Positions 44,536-57,902 of a DNA stretch of 64,000 bases are shown here, in pieces. Made by a program: the position numbers and the translations under genes. The notes below the pieces were generated by a model. That model was not told the DNA's origin. It was given only the letters and a program-made list of their open reading frames with translations, and ran no database searches. The stretch is from Sistotremastrum niveocremeum HHB9708. Lineage: Eukaryota > Basidiomycota > Agaricomycetes > Sistotremastrales > Sistotremastraceae. The DNA is taken from NCBI GenBank assembly GCA_001630475.1, contig KV419422.1:62001-126000 (forward strand), written 5' to 3'. The number at the start of each line of letters is the position of its first letter. The first letter of the stretch is position 1.

Positions 44536-45942
44536 CTTTGGCCGTAAGTCGAATAACTTCAATTAGAGGTTGAGAGCAAGGGATCTAATAGGCGCCGAAA
44601 TGTCTCTGCCTTCAAGCAGTGTGGTCTCGTTGACACACAAACCTTTCTGGAATGACCGACGGCTAAGAGACACCTTGAGGACAATGCTAGGCTTAGGTTG
44701 CCCACCGTCGTTAATGGAGGGCCGCCTCCATCATCACTCTTTGCTCTGTATGTCCGGCCCCTTGGATTCGAGCCCTCGTTCAAATTGTTTCAGTACTCTT
44801 CGCATTCAGTGCTTAAGGTCAAGGACCCTGAGATCTCAACAATCTCCTTGAATCTATGGAGGGCTTCAAGTTTGATGCAAACCTGTCATACTCTCCTATC
44901 CCAGTCGAACTTTGTGTTCGATCTGTTTTTTGGCGGAACGTTAATCCTTCCTGAATCTTGCGACACTGATACATGCCCCACCGACTTGGAGAGCGTAGCA
45001 TCGTGTCAATCTCTATCTCAGGCTGCTGCTTATGGATCGAAACGCCCGTAGACCGCGAAGGGACTGAGAGGTGGCATGCGCTTCCTCCCCGTAGTCTCGG
45101 AATTCTTTCAAGTAGCGTCCACAAAGTCTCGTTGGCAATTTTGATAGCAGACTAATCACTTCCTCAGGCAATCAATTTTCTTCACGAAACTTTGACCAAA
45201 TGCCATACATCAATTTACCCGCCGTCTTCGATCAGCAATAACCGAGAGATCTCATACACTCGATAAAAAAGCTCGGTGAGTACAAGAAAGACGAATGCGG
45301 GCAGACGACACTACCAGCCGAATGTCATCGCTCACCCTTCCCTGAAGTTCTCGACATTTACAAACATTTCGCTCCGGGGCTGCGGTCACGCCGAGTTTAC
45401 TCCCATATTCTTTCTCGCTCTCGCTCTCCTAGACACCCAGGCATCAGTTCAGCCTAAGAAGAAGAAATATGGGCCCCCACAGATAGGTCAGTCATCGATG
45501 TACAGCGACGTATTGATATCGATTTCAAAGTTTGGAATTGAGACCCAGTGACACTTCAGAGCAAAGCAAGATATTTGGTCTAAGAGCCATCGGCTTGATC
45601 AAGTCGATGAGCCGTGCTAAACGAGAACTGACGTACGTGAAGGGGTAGATATCATGCATGACCAGCTTCGCATAATCAAACCGAAATATAATAGCTGCCG
45701 TCGGAGACGCATACAGGACATCTGAGGTGATAGATCCATGGTCGCTCTGGCACCGCCAGTGCCATCGTCGATGCTGAGAGCCAATTCGCTGAAATGGCTA
45801 CCAACGTCAGGAGAAAAAAATATTTCGCGGAACGTCTTAGAGACGCGCATCACGTGTGAATCACGCCCAACGCCACGTGATCAAAATCAAACCCAATCCA
45901 GTTGTCACACGCGTTCTTGTCACGGCGTCGTTCCTCTCTGCC
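44536..45942. other. 1.4-kb region with possible decayed gene on the minus strand
   Basis: Lies between CSN7 and TOP2. Two minus-strand stretches read like protein but cannot be joined into a gene. One is 45525-45805 (DVLYASPTAAIIFRFDYAKL, VMHDIYPFTYVSSRLARLID), which has no start codon. The other is about 44819-45124 (NETLWTLLERIPRLRGGSAC), F-box-like in style. Overlapping frames on both strands give no known motif. The last 90 bp form the TOP2 promoter. Confidence 0.35.
45851..45942 (+). promoter_or_regulatory. TOP2 promoter elements: two CACGTG sites and an MCB box
   Basis: CACGTG occurs at 45851-45856 and 45874-45879, and ACGCGT (the MluI cell-cycle box core bound by MBF-type factors in yeasts) at 45909-45914. 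All lie within 95 bp of the TOP2 ATG. Cell-cycle control of TOP2 is known in yeasts; its use here is inferred. Confidence 0.5.
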
Positions 45943-48900
45943 ATGTCTGAATCAGAGAATTTTGACCTCGATAACGTGTCTGCCTCCGAGGAGTCAGAGG
46001 ACTATGCTCCAGCACCTAAGAAGGTCAGCTTCTTTCGTCCAAGTCCTGATTCTGACTGACTGATTCCGATTCATCAGTCGAAGGCGCCTGCCACCGCGAA
46101 GGCAACCGCAAAATCAGCTACGACCAAAGCTGCCAAAGCTCCTGCTAAGGCCAAGGCTGCGCCTAAGAAGAAGACTGCAGTCTTGAAAGAGATCCATGAC
46201 AATGGGAGCGAAGATGACGCGAAGAGCGGTTCAGATGATGATGGGGCGTACGGAGGGGCGAAAAGAGTAGAAGCCACAGAGGATGATGAAGTCCCGATCC
46301 ACAATAAGGGCAAAACCGCACACGAGAAATATCAAGTGGTGAGTCTGCTATCATATGAGTTGCGAAGATGACACTCATTAGGGCTGTAGCTTGATCAAAT
46401 CGAGCATATCCTGAAGAGACCGGACTCCTATGTTGGCAGTTTGGAATCTATCCGTCAGAATATGTGGGTATTTGATTCAGAAACGAAGCGTATGGTCTTC
46501 AGGTACGTACCTTATAGCTTCCGTTTTACACGTGCTAACAGGGTAGGTTAGAGAGATCAAATATGCGCCCGCCTTCTTGAAAATCTTCGACGAAATCCTT
46601 GTCAATGCCGCGGATAACAAAGTCAGTGATGTTCCGTGCTTTTTGCCAGAAACGTTTCGACGTATAACAGGTCAACGATCCCAACATGGACACGCTCAAA
46701 GTCAATATCGATATCGAGAACTCATCGATCAGCATTCATAACAACGGAGCCGGGATTCCCATTGTCATCCACGAAAAAGAGAAAGTGTACATTCCCCAGA
46801 TGATCTTCGGTCAACTCCTCAGTTCCAGCAACTACGATGATACCGAGAAGAAAGTGACGGGCGGTCGTAATGGTTACGGCGCCAAGCTTACCAACATCTA
46901 CTCGAAAGAGTTTACAGTGGAAACCGCAGACAAATCTACGGGTCTTCTCTATAAACAGACTTGGACGGATAACATGGGTAAACGAGGCAAGGAAAAGATC
47001 ACCAAAAACACCAAAGGAGCCGAGTACACGCGAATCACCTTCAAACCCGACTTGGCACGTTTCGGCATGGATTCCATCGATGCTGATATAGAAGCTCTTC
47101 TCATGAGACGCGTTTACGATATGGCGGGCACCCTCAAGGGCGTCAAAGTTTCTCTCAACGACGAGAAGCTCAAGATCAAGGGGTTCAAGTCCTACGTGGA
47201 AATGTACCTCTCTTCTATGTCAGAGAACGCCGAAGGCGGTGAAGCTGGGGCTCAACCGAAACAGACAGTGATCTATGAGCAGATCAGTCCACGATGGGAA
47301 GTGGCTTTCGCTCTATCCGATGGCTCCTTCCAACAGATCTCTTTCGCCAACGCCATCGCTACGACGAAGGGCGGAACCCACGTTACTCTCATCGCAGACC
47401 AAATCGCCAAGAACCTCATAACTGGCATCACTAAGAAGAACAAAGGCGCTACCGTGAAGCCTGTGCAAATACGGAATCAGATGTTCATATTCGTCAACGC
47501 GCTCATCGAAAACCCTACGTTCGACAGTCAGACCAAGGATACCTTGACGCTCCCAGCCAGCAAGTTCGGAGGTAGTAAACCTCAAGTATCGGACGAATTC
47601 ATGAAGAAAGGCAAGTTGGTATCGCCTATCTAGCTCGGTATGATGATATTGATATCTTCCAGTATCGAAGTCTGGAATTGTTGACAACGTTTTGAACTGG
47701 GCCACACGAAAGGCCGATGAACTGAACAAGAAGACTGACGGATCCAAGAGAACTCGGTATGAATTTAGTGATCAGATCATTTTCCTATGAACTAACCGCC
47801 CATCATGAACAGTTTGACAGGTCTCACGAAGCTCTCTGATGCTAACAATGCGGGCGGACGTAATGCTTCAAAATGTACCCTCATATTGACCGAAGGAGAC
47901 TCCGCCAAATCTCTTGCAATGGCTGGTTTAACTGTCGTTGGACGCGACAACTTTGGAGTTTTCCCGCTGCGAGGAAAGCTGTTGAACGTTCGAGAAGCTC
48001 GACATGATCAAATTATGAAAAATGAAGAAATCCAAGCTATCAAGAAGATCTTAGGTTTGCAACACAACAAGCAGTACGATTCCGTCAGCTCCTTGAGATA
48101 TGGCAGCGTCATGATTATGACAGATCAAGTTTGTCGTACCCACTTTCTCTGCGAACGTCTGTCTAAACACTTAGTTCAGGATCACGACGGTTCGCACATC
48201 AAGGGGCTTCTGATAAATTTCTTCGAACACTTCTACCCATCATTGCTCAAGATCCCCAGTTTCTTGGTGGAATTCGTCACTCCCATCGTCCGAGTGAGTT
48301 TCATTACTCCCTTGACGATCGTCCTCCCTTTGACCGCTAGCACAGGTAACGAAAAAGAGCAACAAGAAAATCCGCAAAGATTTCTTCACCATCCCGGAGT
48401 ATATCGAGTGGTTCAATACTACCCCGGATGTTCATGCCTGGGATCCAAAATATTACAAGGTCCGTTTGTGTCTGTGTTATCATGCCCTGCCTCATAAAGA
48501 ACCAGGGTCTTGGAACGAGCACCGACGCCGACGGCCGAGAGTACTTCCAAGATATGGAAAGGCATTTAATTCCCTTCCATGCTACGCAAGAGGGAGACCA
48601 CGAGCTCATTGAGCTGGCATTCGCAAAGAAGCATGCAGATGCTCGTAAAGAGTGGCTGCGTCAACTCAAGGTATGGATAATCTACCTACGATTATTGTTA
48701 AGTCTGACACACACCGTGCAGCCTGGGACTTTCCTGGACCATTCTGCTGACGAGATCACTATATCTGATTTCATCAATAAAGAACTCATTCTGTTCTCTA
48801 TGGCGGACAACATTCGTTCCATCCCATCCATCGCAGACGGATTGAAACCTGGCCAACGTAAAGTCATATGGGCATGTTTCAAACGAAACTCGAACAATCA

Positions 48901-51413
48901 GGTCAAGGTAATCAATACCTCATTCTCTAAGCCCGAATTCGGACTAACTTGACAAAGGTCGCTCAATTGGTCGGGTACATTTCCGAACACTCCGCTTACC
49001 ATCACGGTGAAGCCAGTCTCGTGTCTACCATTATCAATTTGGCCCAAGATTATGTTGGGAGCAATAATATCAATCTCTTAGAACCCGCCGGACAGTTTGG
49101 ATCTCGTGCAGCAGTATGATCTTTGGCTTTCGTTGCATTCATACGACTGACGTTCTGATCAGGGTGGAAAAGACCACGCTTCTGCGCGTTACATTTTCAC
49201 GCAACCCTTGCCTATTAGTCGATACATCTTCCATCCCGCAGATGATCCTATCTTGAAGTACCAGGTCGACGATGGCAAGAAGGTAGAACCTGAATATTAC
49301 ATGCCGATCGTGCCTCAGCTTCTCGTGAATGGGTCTGAAGGCATCGGCACAGGTCAGTTTCTCAGAGAGTAATGTTTGATCCCGGCTCATCCAAGGACAG
49401 GTTGGAGCACTCACATTCCTTCTTATAATCCGTCCGATATCGTCGCGAACATAAAAAGATTAATCAAGGGAGAGGAGATGGTGCCAATGTGGCCATGGTG
49501 GCGCGGATACAAGGTATGTTATATCCACAGAAGCATGTCCGATATCTGATGTTTCGTTGAAGGGTAACCTGAAGAAGACGGGAGAAAGCAAATGGGACGT
49601 TTGCGGGATCGTCGAAAAGATCAAGGATAACACAATCCAAGTCACTGAACTGCCGATTCACAAGTGGACCAATACCTTCAAGGCCGAACTGGACGAGATG
49701 TACGGTGAAAAGGGCGATGGTCCAGTCAAGGTTTTAAAATCCTTTTGCCGGGTTAACTAGGCTTTACTTAAGGCGTCTTAGGATTTCCGTGAGAACCATA
49801 CCATGGCGCATGTAGATTTCACCATCTCCATGACGGCCGAAGGGATGGCGAAAGCTGAACAGCAAGGACTGGAGGACTATTTCAAACTCACGACGAAGCT
49901 GAGCACTGGCAACATGATCTGCTTTGACTTTGAGGGGAAAATCCGGAAGTACGACACTCCCGAACAGATTTTGGAGGACTTTTATCCAGTTCGACTAGCG
50001 TTCTATCAAAAGCGAAAGGTATGCATTGTCCACGGCGGAGTGCTCTGCCGGTTTCTTATCACTGTCTAGGATTACCTTTCAAACGAACTCGAACAAGAGT
50101 TGGACAAGATCAGCAATCAAGCGCGGTTCATCCAGATGATAGTCAACAAAGATCTGGTGATCTCGAACCGCAAGAAAGCCGATATTGTTGCCGAATTGCG
50201 TACCCATAAATTCAAGCCTATCCCCAAAATTACCAAAACCAAAGCATCAGCCGAAGAGGATGCTGTTCTCGAAAATGCGGAAGAGATTGAGGCCGTCAAA
50301 GAGGAAGAACAGACCACTGGCGCACCTAGCGACTTCGATTATCTTCTGGGGATGGCAATCTGGAGTCTTACTAAAGAAAAGGTTGGGGCAACGTACCTGT
50401 TGTATTCTTTCAGCTCTCTGAAAAGTGGCCGTAGATCCAGAAACTCCTCGAGCAAGCAGCAGAGAAGGAGCACGAGCTCAAAGTGCTCCTCGGCGTCTCC
50501 CCCGCGGAAATGTGGATCAGGGACCTCGATGCCTTCTTGGTTCAGTGGGAGGTCAGTGACACGTTTAGGTCATGAATCTGCCAGGCTCTGATATCCGATA
50601 GAAAACTCTCGATGAATGGACTCGATTGAAGGTCAAGGGCGAAGACGGCAAGGGCATCAAGCCAAAACAGACGACCATCCGGACGCGTAAATCGATTGGC
50701 AAAGGCAAAGGAAAGAAACAGCGCGATGAATCGGAAGACGATTCAGAGGACGATTTCAGGCCTACCAAGGCCACTGCAAAGGCAGCGCCGAAGAAACCGG
50801 CCAGCGAGCTGAAGACGACCACGGCGAGAGCGGCTGCTAAGGATAAGATGGACGTAGATCCTAAACCTCCACCCCGGGCTAAGCCAGCTCCGAAGAAAGT
50901 CGAAACCGATTCTGACATCGACGAAATCCCGCCACCTGACAAAGGCAAAGGCAAAGCTAAGGCTTCGCCAAAGAGAAAATTGTAAGTTGCGATCGTATTC
51001 GATTTGGCTCGGGCAATAACAATTGTTTCAGGTCTGAAACGGAAGACGATGACGATGACGACATGTACATCAAGCCTGTCAAGAAGGCGAAGACTACAGT
51101 CGCCAAAGCAAGTAGTGGAACTCTCGACACATTCCTTGAGCCACCGAAACCTGCTGCCAAGCCCACCGCCAAAGTCAGCAAAGTCAAAGCCATGGCCCCA
51201 AAGAGCCCGCCGAAGCCGAAGAAAGCTCCGGCAAAGAAAGTCATCGACAGCGACGACGAAGTAGAAGACTCTATGGACGATACGCCTCCAGCTCGTGCTC
51301 CAGCACCTGCAAAGCGCAGTCCGAGAAGAGCCGCGAAAGCACCTGCGAAGTATATTGACATTTCTTCTGAAGATGACAAGGACGAAAACGACGACTCGTT
51401 TGTATTAGAATAA
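45943..51413 (+). CDS. TOP2: DNA topoisomerase II
   Basis: The ATP-dependent enzyme that passes one DNA duplex through a double-strand break to decatenate chromosomes in mitosis. ATG 45943 gives MSESENFDLDNVSASEESED and a Lys/Ala-rich N-tail. The ATPase domain shows LKRPDSYVGSLES, KIFDEILVNAADNK and the ATP loop GGRNGYGAKLTNIYS. The TOPRIM domain has LTEGDSAKSLAMAGL, PLRGKLLNVREA and QDHDGSHIKGLLINFFEHFY. The cleavage domain has SAYHHGEAS and AGGKDHASARYIFTQPLP, with the catalytic Tyr in ARYIFT, and GSEGIGTGWSTHIP. A charged C-terminal domain of about 250 residues (KKPASELKTTTAR; SPRRAAKAPAKYIDISSEDD) ends at TAA 51411-51413. It has more than ten short introns and no visible damage. Confidence 0.96.
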
Positions 51414-51738
51414 CGACTGATCTTCTCTCTTTCCCTGCTTTTACGCTCATTGTATCGTTTATCATTTATAGTGCATTGTAATTTATGAAGAGGAAAGCGT
51501 GTGAATAATCGAAGTGCTTTAGAATAAGCAAGTTGCCGAGTGTAGTATCCTTGTATCCTGATCGACTTGTTCCCTTTTCTGAAAAGTCCACTACAAGTGG
51601 CGTCGCCAATAGGCCGCTTGATGGTCTCTGCCTCTGTTTTTCCAACCTTCTAACACCAACAGCAGATCGTTATTGAGGACAGCCACAGTCTAGTCGCGTC
51701 CCGTCTTTGATAGTTGGCCCTGCATCGAGAAACACGCC
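51414..51738. other. Short intergenic region TOP2 to next gene
   Basis: About 325 bp containing the TOP2 3' UTR (TTTATCATTTATAG, TGTAATTTATGAAG) and the leader of the gene at 51739. Nothing else is seen. Confidence 0.4.
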
Positions 51739-54700
51739 ATGGCCACCTTCCAGCACCGCAAGCAACTATCAAGACTCGATATCGCCCAACCTTTCCAACC
51801 TCAACAGCCATTCACAGTTGAGAATCCGCACCTCTTCTCACCCGCTCTTGCCTCCGGAAACAGACATGGGTTCCCGATGCCTCTACCGTCTGCTTTGCAG
51901 ACCCCCATGCAGAGCTCTTTCTTTCCAATCGCGCCTCCTGGAGCCCCTCCACGAATGGGACATCGTACTCATGGTAGCATGGCGCAGTTGCCATTGTCAA
52001 ACGGCCCCATGACGCCGCTTGGCCGTCAGGACTTTGCTGGTATGCAACGCCTGCCACAGTTCACTCAACCAGGTGGCCTAGCTCCTGGCTTCGTTCCACG
52101 TAGCCGACGAACGACGAGCATGAGCATAGGCGGTCCACCCAAAGCTCCGCTAGGTGGTCCTCAAAGACGTCCCAGTCCCCTTCCGGAACAAACACCCGAT
52201 GGAAACGTCGTACATCAGAATTCGGAACCCAAGTATAAGGGAAAGAAGATCATTGTGAACATACCGAAGGAGGTGACCGAAGAGGAAGAGCAGAATCATG
52301 AGGAAACGCGTTCCTTTTTCCTACGCAGACCGATCCCAAAGACAGAGGTCCGCGTAGAGGAGCTTTCTGTCGTGCCGGAAATTACGAGCTGTGAGGAATA
52401 TCCTCCTCAAGAGCTCCGCATGGAGTTTCCAGACTCGTTGGATGTCTTCTTGCCAGGACAGGTATGAATCTTTCGTGATTGTGCTACTCTGAAAGCTGAC
52501 AACATCCGTCCGCCGTACCTGCCAGGTCGCTTGGGATGCGTACAAACGTGCTGTAGTCGACCAACGTCTGAAGAATCTGGGGTTCGAGGATCCAGGATTT
52601 AATCCCATCAACGCTATGCAGCATGGCCCTGCCATTGGTACTTCCGTGAGTAGTCCATTTTTCTCGCGGATATAGCACTTAAATGAGCATCAGACATCGT
52701 CCCCTGCTGATCCCAACGTTCTCATGTACAAACTGGATAAATTGCAACGGTCTCAGAGCATTTCTAACGCCAGTTCTCCCGTGCCACGATCCCTATCATC
52801 ATCTCCCGGGGGACCCATCGGACAACGGTTTATGTATCCAGAACAAGACAGATCAGATTACTCTGGATCTCCCATGCCTTGGGGTCCAGGAGCTTCCCGT
52901 CTTCACCCCCATTCTCAGAACCTTCCAGCACCAGTTTTCCCCCGAACCGCCGAGTCACTTATTTCTAGCCCTGGAATAAGCACCAGCGCGTCATCTGATG
53001 TATTTCGCAGCTCAATTCCCTACACACAATCAGCTTTCCTTGTACCCGGCGGTACGAGTGTTGGAAGTTCTCGACCTAGCTCGAGACCGGACTTCACAAT
53101 AGGCTTTGGACTTGATATTCCCGAAGAGGACGAAGAACTGGAGGCAGAACATGGGAACCCATTATCAGAAGTGCCAGTTCCGCGGCATGACGACGTATTG
53201 AATACACTACACCCAGAAATCGAGGATGGAGAACCAGATAGCGGACAGGGTTCTTTCACTTACGAACACTCCAGACATGCGTCGCATGCCACAGTCCGGA
53301 ATATCAGAACAAGTCAGGCCGAAGCAGAACTCAGGTCTACTGACATCATGGACGATAGCAATAAAGAGAACATCCCGTCATGGCGTCTCCAAACTGCCGA
53401 GCAGTCGATCACTGTACCAGGTCGTGCGCGAGTCGAAGAGAGAGGTACTGCAGAATGGACAGACTCTGAGGACCTGGCGGAAGACGGATCAGACGCCTAC
53501 GAAAACAAGGTTTGCTTCCCCCGCTTTTCCCTCGAATTTACATTGAACGAAATATGTAGAGCGACTCAGAATGGTCGAATCCATCGGATGAAGAACGTCA
53601 CAGACGGAGCCACATTAAGAAGGGTAAGCGAAAAAGCCTATCCGGAGATGCTGCGTCCGGCATACCACGCCACATACCAGAGTTTCCGCAACCACCAGAT
53701 ACCGCGGACCTCTATTCTGGGCGGCTGAACTCGCATCCTGATGATGAAGTCCTTTCAAACCCTAGCGAAGAAGCCTTTGAGTCGTCTCCTCGAGCGAGGC
53801 GTCCTCTGCCGCCCATCCCTGGTTCAAGGCACCCGTCAGGGAATATTGTCCCTCCCCATCCAGTACCTACATCTGCGTTCCATCCCAAGGATGGATTTGT
53901 GCATAGTCGGAGTGGCTCGCAAATCGATCTCACCAGATCAACCAGTCTGAACCCCCTTGCAAAACCATTTGTATTTGGTGGTGTTGCTGCAGGTTCTGGA
54001 AATAGTAATCCACCACCGCGTTCCGAGAGTGGTTCCATCTCTTCCATGCAATTGCATAACCGAACTCCGTCATTTGGCCGCGCCTTGAATGCTGCTGCAA
54101 AGGAGTTCAAGCCAGGGAGCTTCACGTTTAGGCCACCTCCTGGGGTTCCTTCCATTTCTTTCCCAGATCCTGAACAACGCCGTTCACTTACTAGCTTGCC
54201 TGAACCCGAAGAGGATGGCCGTGCACTGCAGGGCCGAGAGAAGAGGATGAGACGAGAGTCCGATATATCCTCGGTCTCTAACAATGATGTAGCCGTGGAA
54301 CGACCAGGCCAAGATAATTTGGCCACTTTCAAATTTCCGTCTCAGCCGAACACCCCGCAGAAACATGCAGACGGCCCATCTATTCCTGTTTTGCATTCAC
54401 GCACGCCCTCCACAGTCAATGATGTCTCGGAGGACGTATTCAATTCTGTTCCTATAGCACAGTCGCCTGTGATAGTGACGAATAATGAGGTGCCTCCACC
54501 TCGCAAAGTTCCTGCAGCGTTATTCCAGTCTTTTGTACAAACTGACTCCGATGGCGGCCTCCGGAGCGCTGGTCGATCTCGTCTTAATTCGAAAGATGCT
54601 TTCCAAGACCTTAGCCGGAGGCCTTCATTGGACGACCGCTATGTTCCGTCGATTTCAAGGAAAGCTTCGAGGCTGCTTCAACCAGCGAATGAAACAACTC

Positions 54701-57589
54701 GACATGCACCGTCATTCAGTCGAGGTGAGCATCTAATGAAAGGCGTAGGATAAATTTAATTCTGATTTTGGTTTAGATTCAGCGTCCTCCTCCGCGGCTC
54801 CAATTGCCTCTGCTTCTCTCAACAGAGTGGAAGATATAATTGGTGGCAAGATGGAAGAACTCAAGAAATCCATCGTAACCAGTCTTTCTGACTCTGCAAG
54901 TTTATTCAATGCTTCCGCGTTGTCAACAATCAGCAATCGGCTGGCGTCTATTATTGAAATTCATCTTTCAAAGCATGGCATATCTTTGCGCGATGGTCGC
55001 CAGATTGGCGATCAAGGAGACGCTGATCTCGAGGCCATCAGGGAGGTACTGGAAGACGGGCACGCACAAATTCTGGCCAAATTGGATGCCAGCCTTTCAA
55101 CGACGAGGGAACAATCCCCACGTCGCTCATTGTCCCCGTTACCGCTCGACAGATCCCCACGTCAGCTGGAAGAGGCGATTCAGCGCGCTATAGTCCCCGT
55201 CGTTGTCTCCGCCAACCAAGTAGCTTCCCGTTTGGAAGCGATTGAGGCGGCCGGACGTGGCTTGAGCGATGAACAGCGGGAGATTGCTTTGCACGATGTA
55301 ATGGGCGTTATCATACCCCGTCTTGAAGAACTTCGTGCAGAGCCAATTGACTTTGAATACCTTACTGCAAAGTTGTCGAGTGCAGTCCGGCCTCATATTC
55401 ATGAGCTTATTGATCTCACATCCGACAAAAAGGAGACAGCTACTCTCATTGTTCAACACTTGGCCCCCGTGCTTCAAACTTTAGCTTCGGCCACGCGAGG
55501 TGTTGACATCGAAATGTTGACGTCGCATATCTCAAATGAGCTCAATCGATTGGCACCCGTACTGGATAACCATATCGTGAAAGAAGAAGTTGCCGATCTG
55601 GTAGTAGAACGACTCGACGCCCGGCTCTCAGTCAGAGATCGCAGCCACAGCCCAGAAGTCATCTCGAGCAAAATTTCGGAAGTGGTGACATCCAACGTCC
55701 GCCTCCTCCAGCCTTTGATTGAGCAATGTCAGAGTGCAGTGCAAACGCTTACAGAGAAAAGCAGTCGCACCCAGGAAGTGCAGGCTAATCTGGCTATGAG
55801 TCTTCAGGACTTGCCAGCATCTGTCCAGACCAATGCGTCTATCCTTCTTGGGCTTGAAAAGAACCTGGCAGGCCTTGTGCAAGCTGGCGCTTCAACCTCC
55901 GAACATTTGACTCATTTATCGGATTCGATGTCAAAATTGGATGACCTTGTGGTCGGACAAGGCTCACTCTCTGCCGAACTTCAGAATGTCAGTGGTCTAC
56001 AGGCCAAACTTGGGTCACAACTTCTGGCGCTCCCCAATACCATGTCTTCGGCATTTGAAGGTCTGCAGGCTTCTGTGGCGGAGTTGATCGATCTTCAACG
56101 CTCCCAGTCTTCGACCGAGACTCACAAAGCCCTCCTCGAAGCGAATATTGACCTTCAAGCGCAGCTCGAAAAACTGCGAGAACAACTGATGTCCACTTCA
56201 TCTCAAAAGGACACCCTTTCAAGGAAGCTCGAAACTCACGAACAAGAAAATTCCAACTTGCATTCAAGTTTGGAAGCAGTCTGCAGGAAAAACAAAGATC
56301 TTGAGGTTGAGGTTTCTGTCAGCGGTTCCAGGGCGTCGGAGTTGGAAGAGGCATTGAGTGCAGCTCTTTCTCGGTTAAAGGCATCGGATGTCACTACACA
56401 GACTGACAAGGAGCGAATCAACCAGCTAGAGACAGCGACTCGTGAGTTATCGTCAGAGAAGGGGAGTCTGAAGTCCAAGGTGAGTTACGAACACGAGGTT
56501 TTGGCCCTGGGCTCATTTCGTTCTTCCAGGTCGACTCTCTAGAGAGACAGAACGAATGGGCGATTCGAGACTTAGAGTCGATGAAGCGCGAACTTGCTCA
56601 TGTCCAACGGGACAGAGACAACCTTGCCTCTCAGCAAGATTACCTCGAGGATTTGCGTCGTAATTCTGAACAGTTGGATAATCTCGCCAAATTGATCACA
56701 TCAGGCGAGAATAGGGAACTGGAAGATCTTCGAAGGCAGCGTGATCGAGCCAAGATCTTAGAAGGCGAACATGCAGCTTTGCAGAAGAGACACAAAGAGC
56801 AGGAAACCAAATTGTCTACACTTGAGCGCGGCTCGCTCAGTATGAGACAGAATGTCGCGGACGCGAACAAGCGATGCGCTGATCTGGAACATGTGGTTCA
56901 AGATAAACAGTCACAAATTGCCGCCCTGACTACGCGTTTGGAACATTTGGAAGTCATTGAGAGCCAGCAGCGCGCCCAGATATCCCTTATGAAGTCTGAG
57001 CGTGAAGAAGTCGAAGCGGCCTTACGATCAGAGCAGGTGAGCAATTCGGTTATAAAAGCTAGCGTTGAATAATCTAATCACTGTCCAGACTCGTGTCCAA
57101 CAAGCTCAGGAAGAGGCCGACGCTTTACGAGAGCAGTTAAGTAAGGCACAAGCCAGCCTGAACGAGGTCAAGAACACCTCAGTGGACACCTGGCGAGGCC
57201 AGGTGACGAATGGCACTTTACCGCGTAGTGAATCCCGCCTGAATGCGGTTCCTGCGCCCAGCCGCACGCCAACTCCTACCGCTACTCCGGTAAAGCTTAT
57301 GTCACGGCAGGCCAGCTCAGCTTATACACCGTCAATACGAAGTCCACCCAACAGCACTTCAGTCAGTAATACGTCAACCTGGGATTCAATGCATGCCCCT
57401 CCGAGATCGGCAGAAGGAACCTCGACTCGCGATTCAATGCATGCACCGCGACCGACGAGCGTAATAGCACGTCCATCTGACCACCGCGTATCTTCTATTT
57501 CCTCTATTAACCGAAAATCCGTCGCATCCCCCACACCCAGTGTCGTCTCTGTCGCTCCCTCACAGCATGACGACGGGTGGTGGTCTTAA
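51739..57589 (+). CDS. Large disordered and coiled-coil protein (about 1,750-1,800 residues)
   Basis: Multi-exon gene. Exon 1 (51739-52461) starts MATFQHRKQLSRLDIAQPFQ and is Pro/Gln/Gly-rich. It contains a conserved-looking KYKGKKIIVNIPKEVTEEEE, SFFLRRPIPKTEVRVEEL, and LRMEFPDSLDVFLPGQ leading into exon 2 (VAWDAYKRAVVDQRLKNLGF). The middle third is Ser/Pro-rich and probably disordered. From about 54780 to 57100 the protein is almost continuous coiled coil: LEDIIGGKMEELKKSIVT-like start, later LEANIDLQAQLEKLREQLMS and LARQRDRAKILEGEHAALQK-type heptads. The C-terminus is Ser/Pro-rich and ends APSQHDDGWWS. Introns are at about 52462-52527, 53508-53560, 54725-54776, 56480-56530 and 57034-57087. 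It resembles fungal cell-polarity or spindle-pole scaffolds in layout only; the family is not recognised. Confidence 0.8.
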
Positions 57590-57902
57590 TCAAATGGCGC
57601 CGTCATCTAATACTGATATGAAGCGGCAAAGAAGTCGCATCTATCTCATTCGCCTTGCATTTTACTCTTTTTCTTGCATATTGACCCCACACCTAGTACC
57701 CATCTGTTTGCTTTGTTTTCCTAACATGTTTTCCGTCGTTGTCTTCCTCCCACATGCGCACTATATGTCCTTCAGCAACCAGAACCCTTCTTTAATACCC
57801 ACGGATTATGTACAGACAATGATATTGAGTCGAAGTGATATAGAGTAGTAATCAGAGTGTGTTATGGATGTGTTACAAAGTCAGAAACAGATTCAGTTAT
57901 CA
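57590..57902. other. Convergent 3' intergenic region
   Basis: About 310 bp of T-rich sequence between two convergent stops; likely 3' UTRs. No gene is seen. Confidence 0.4.
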
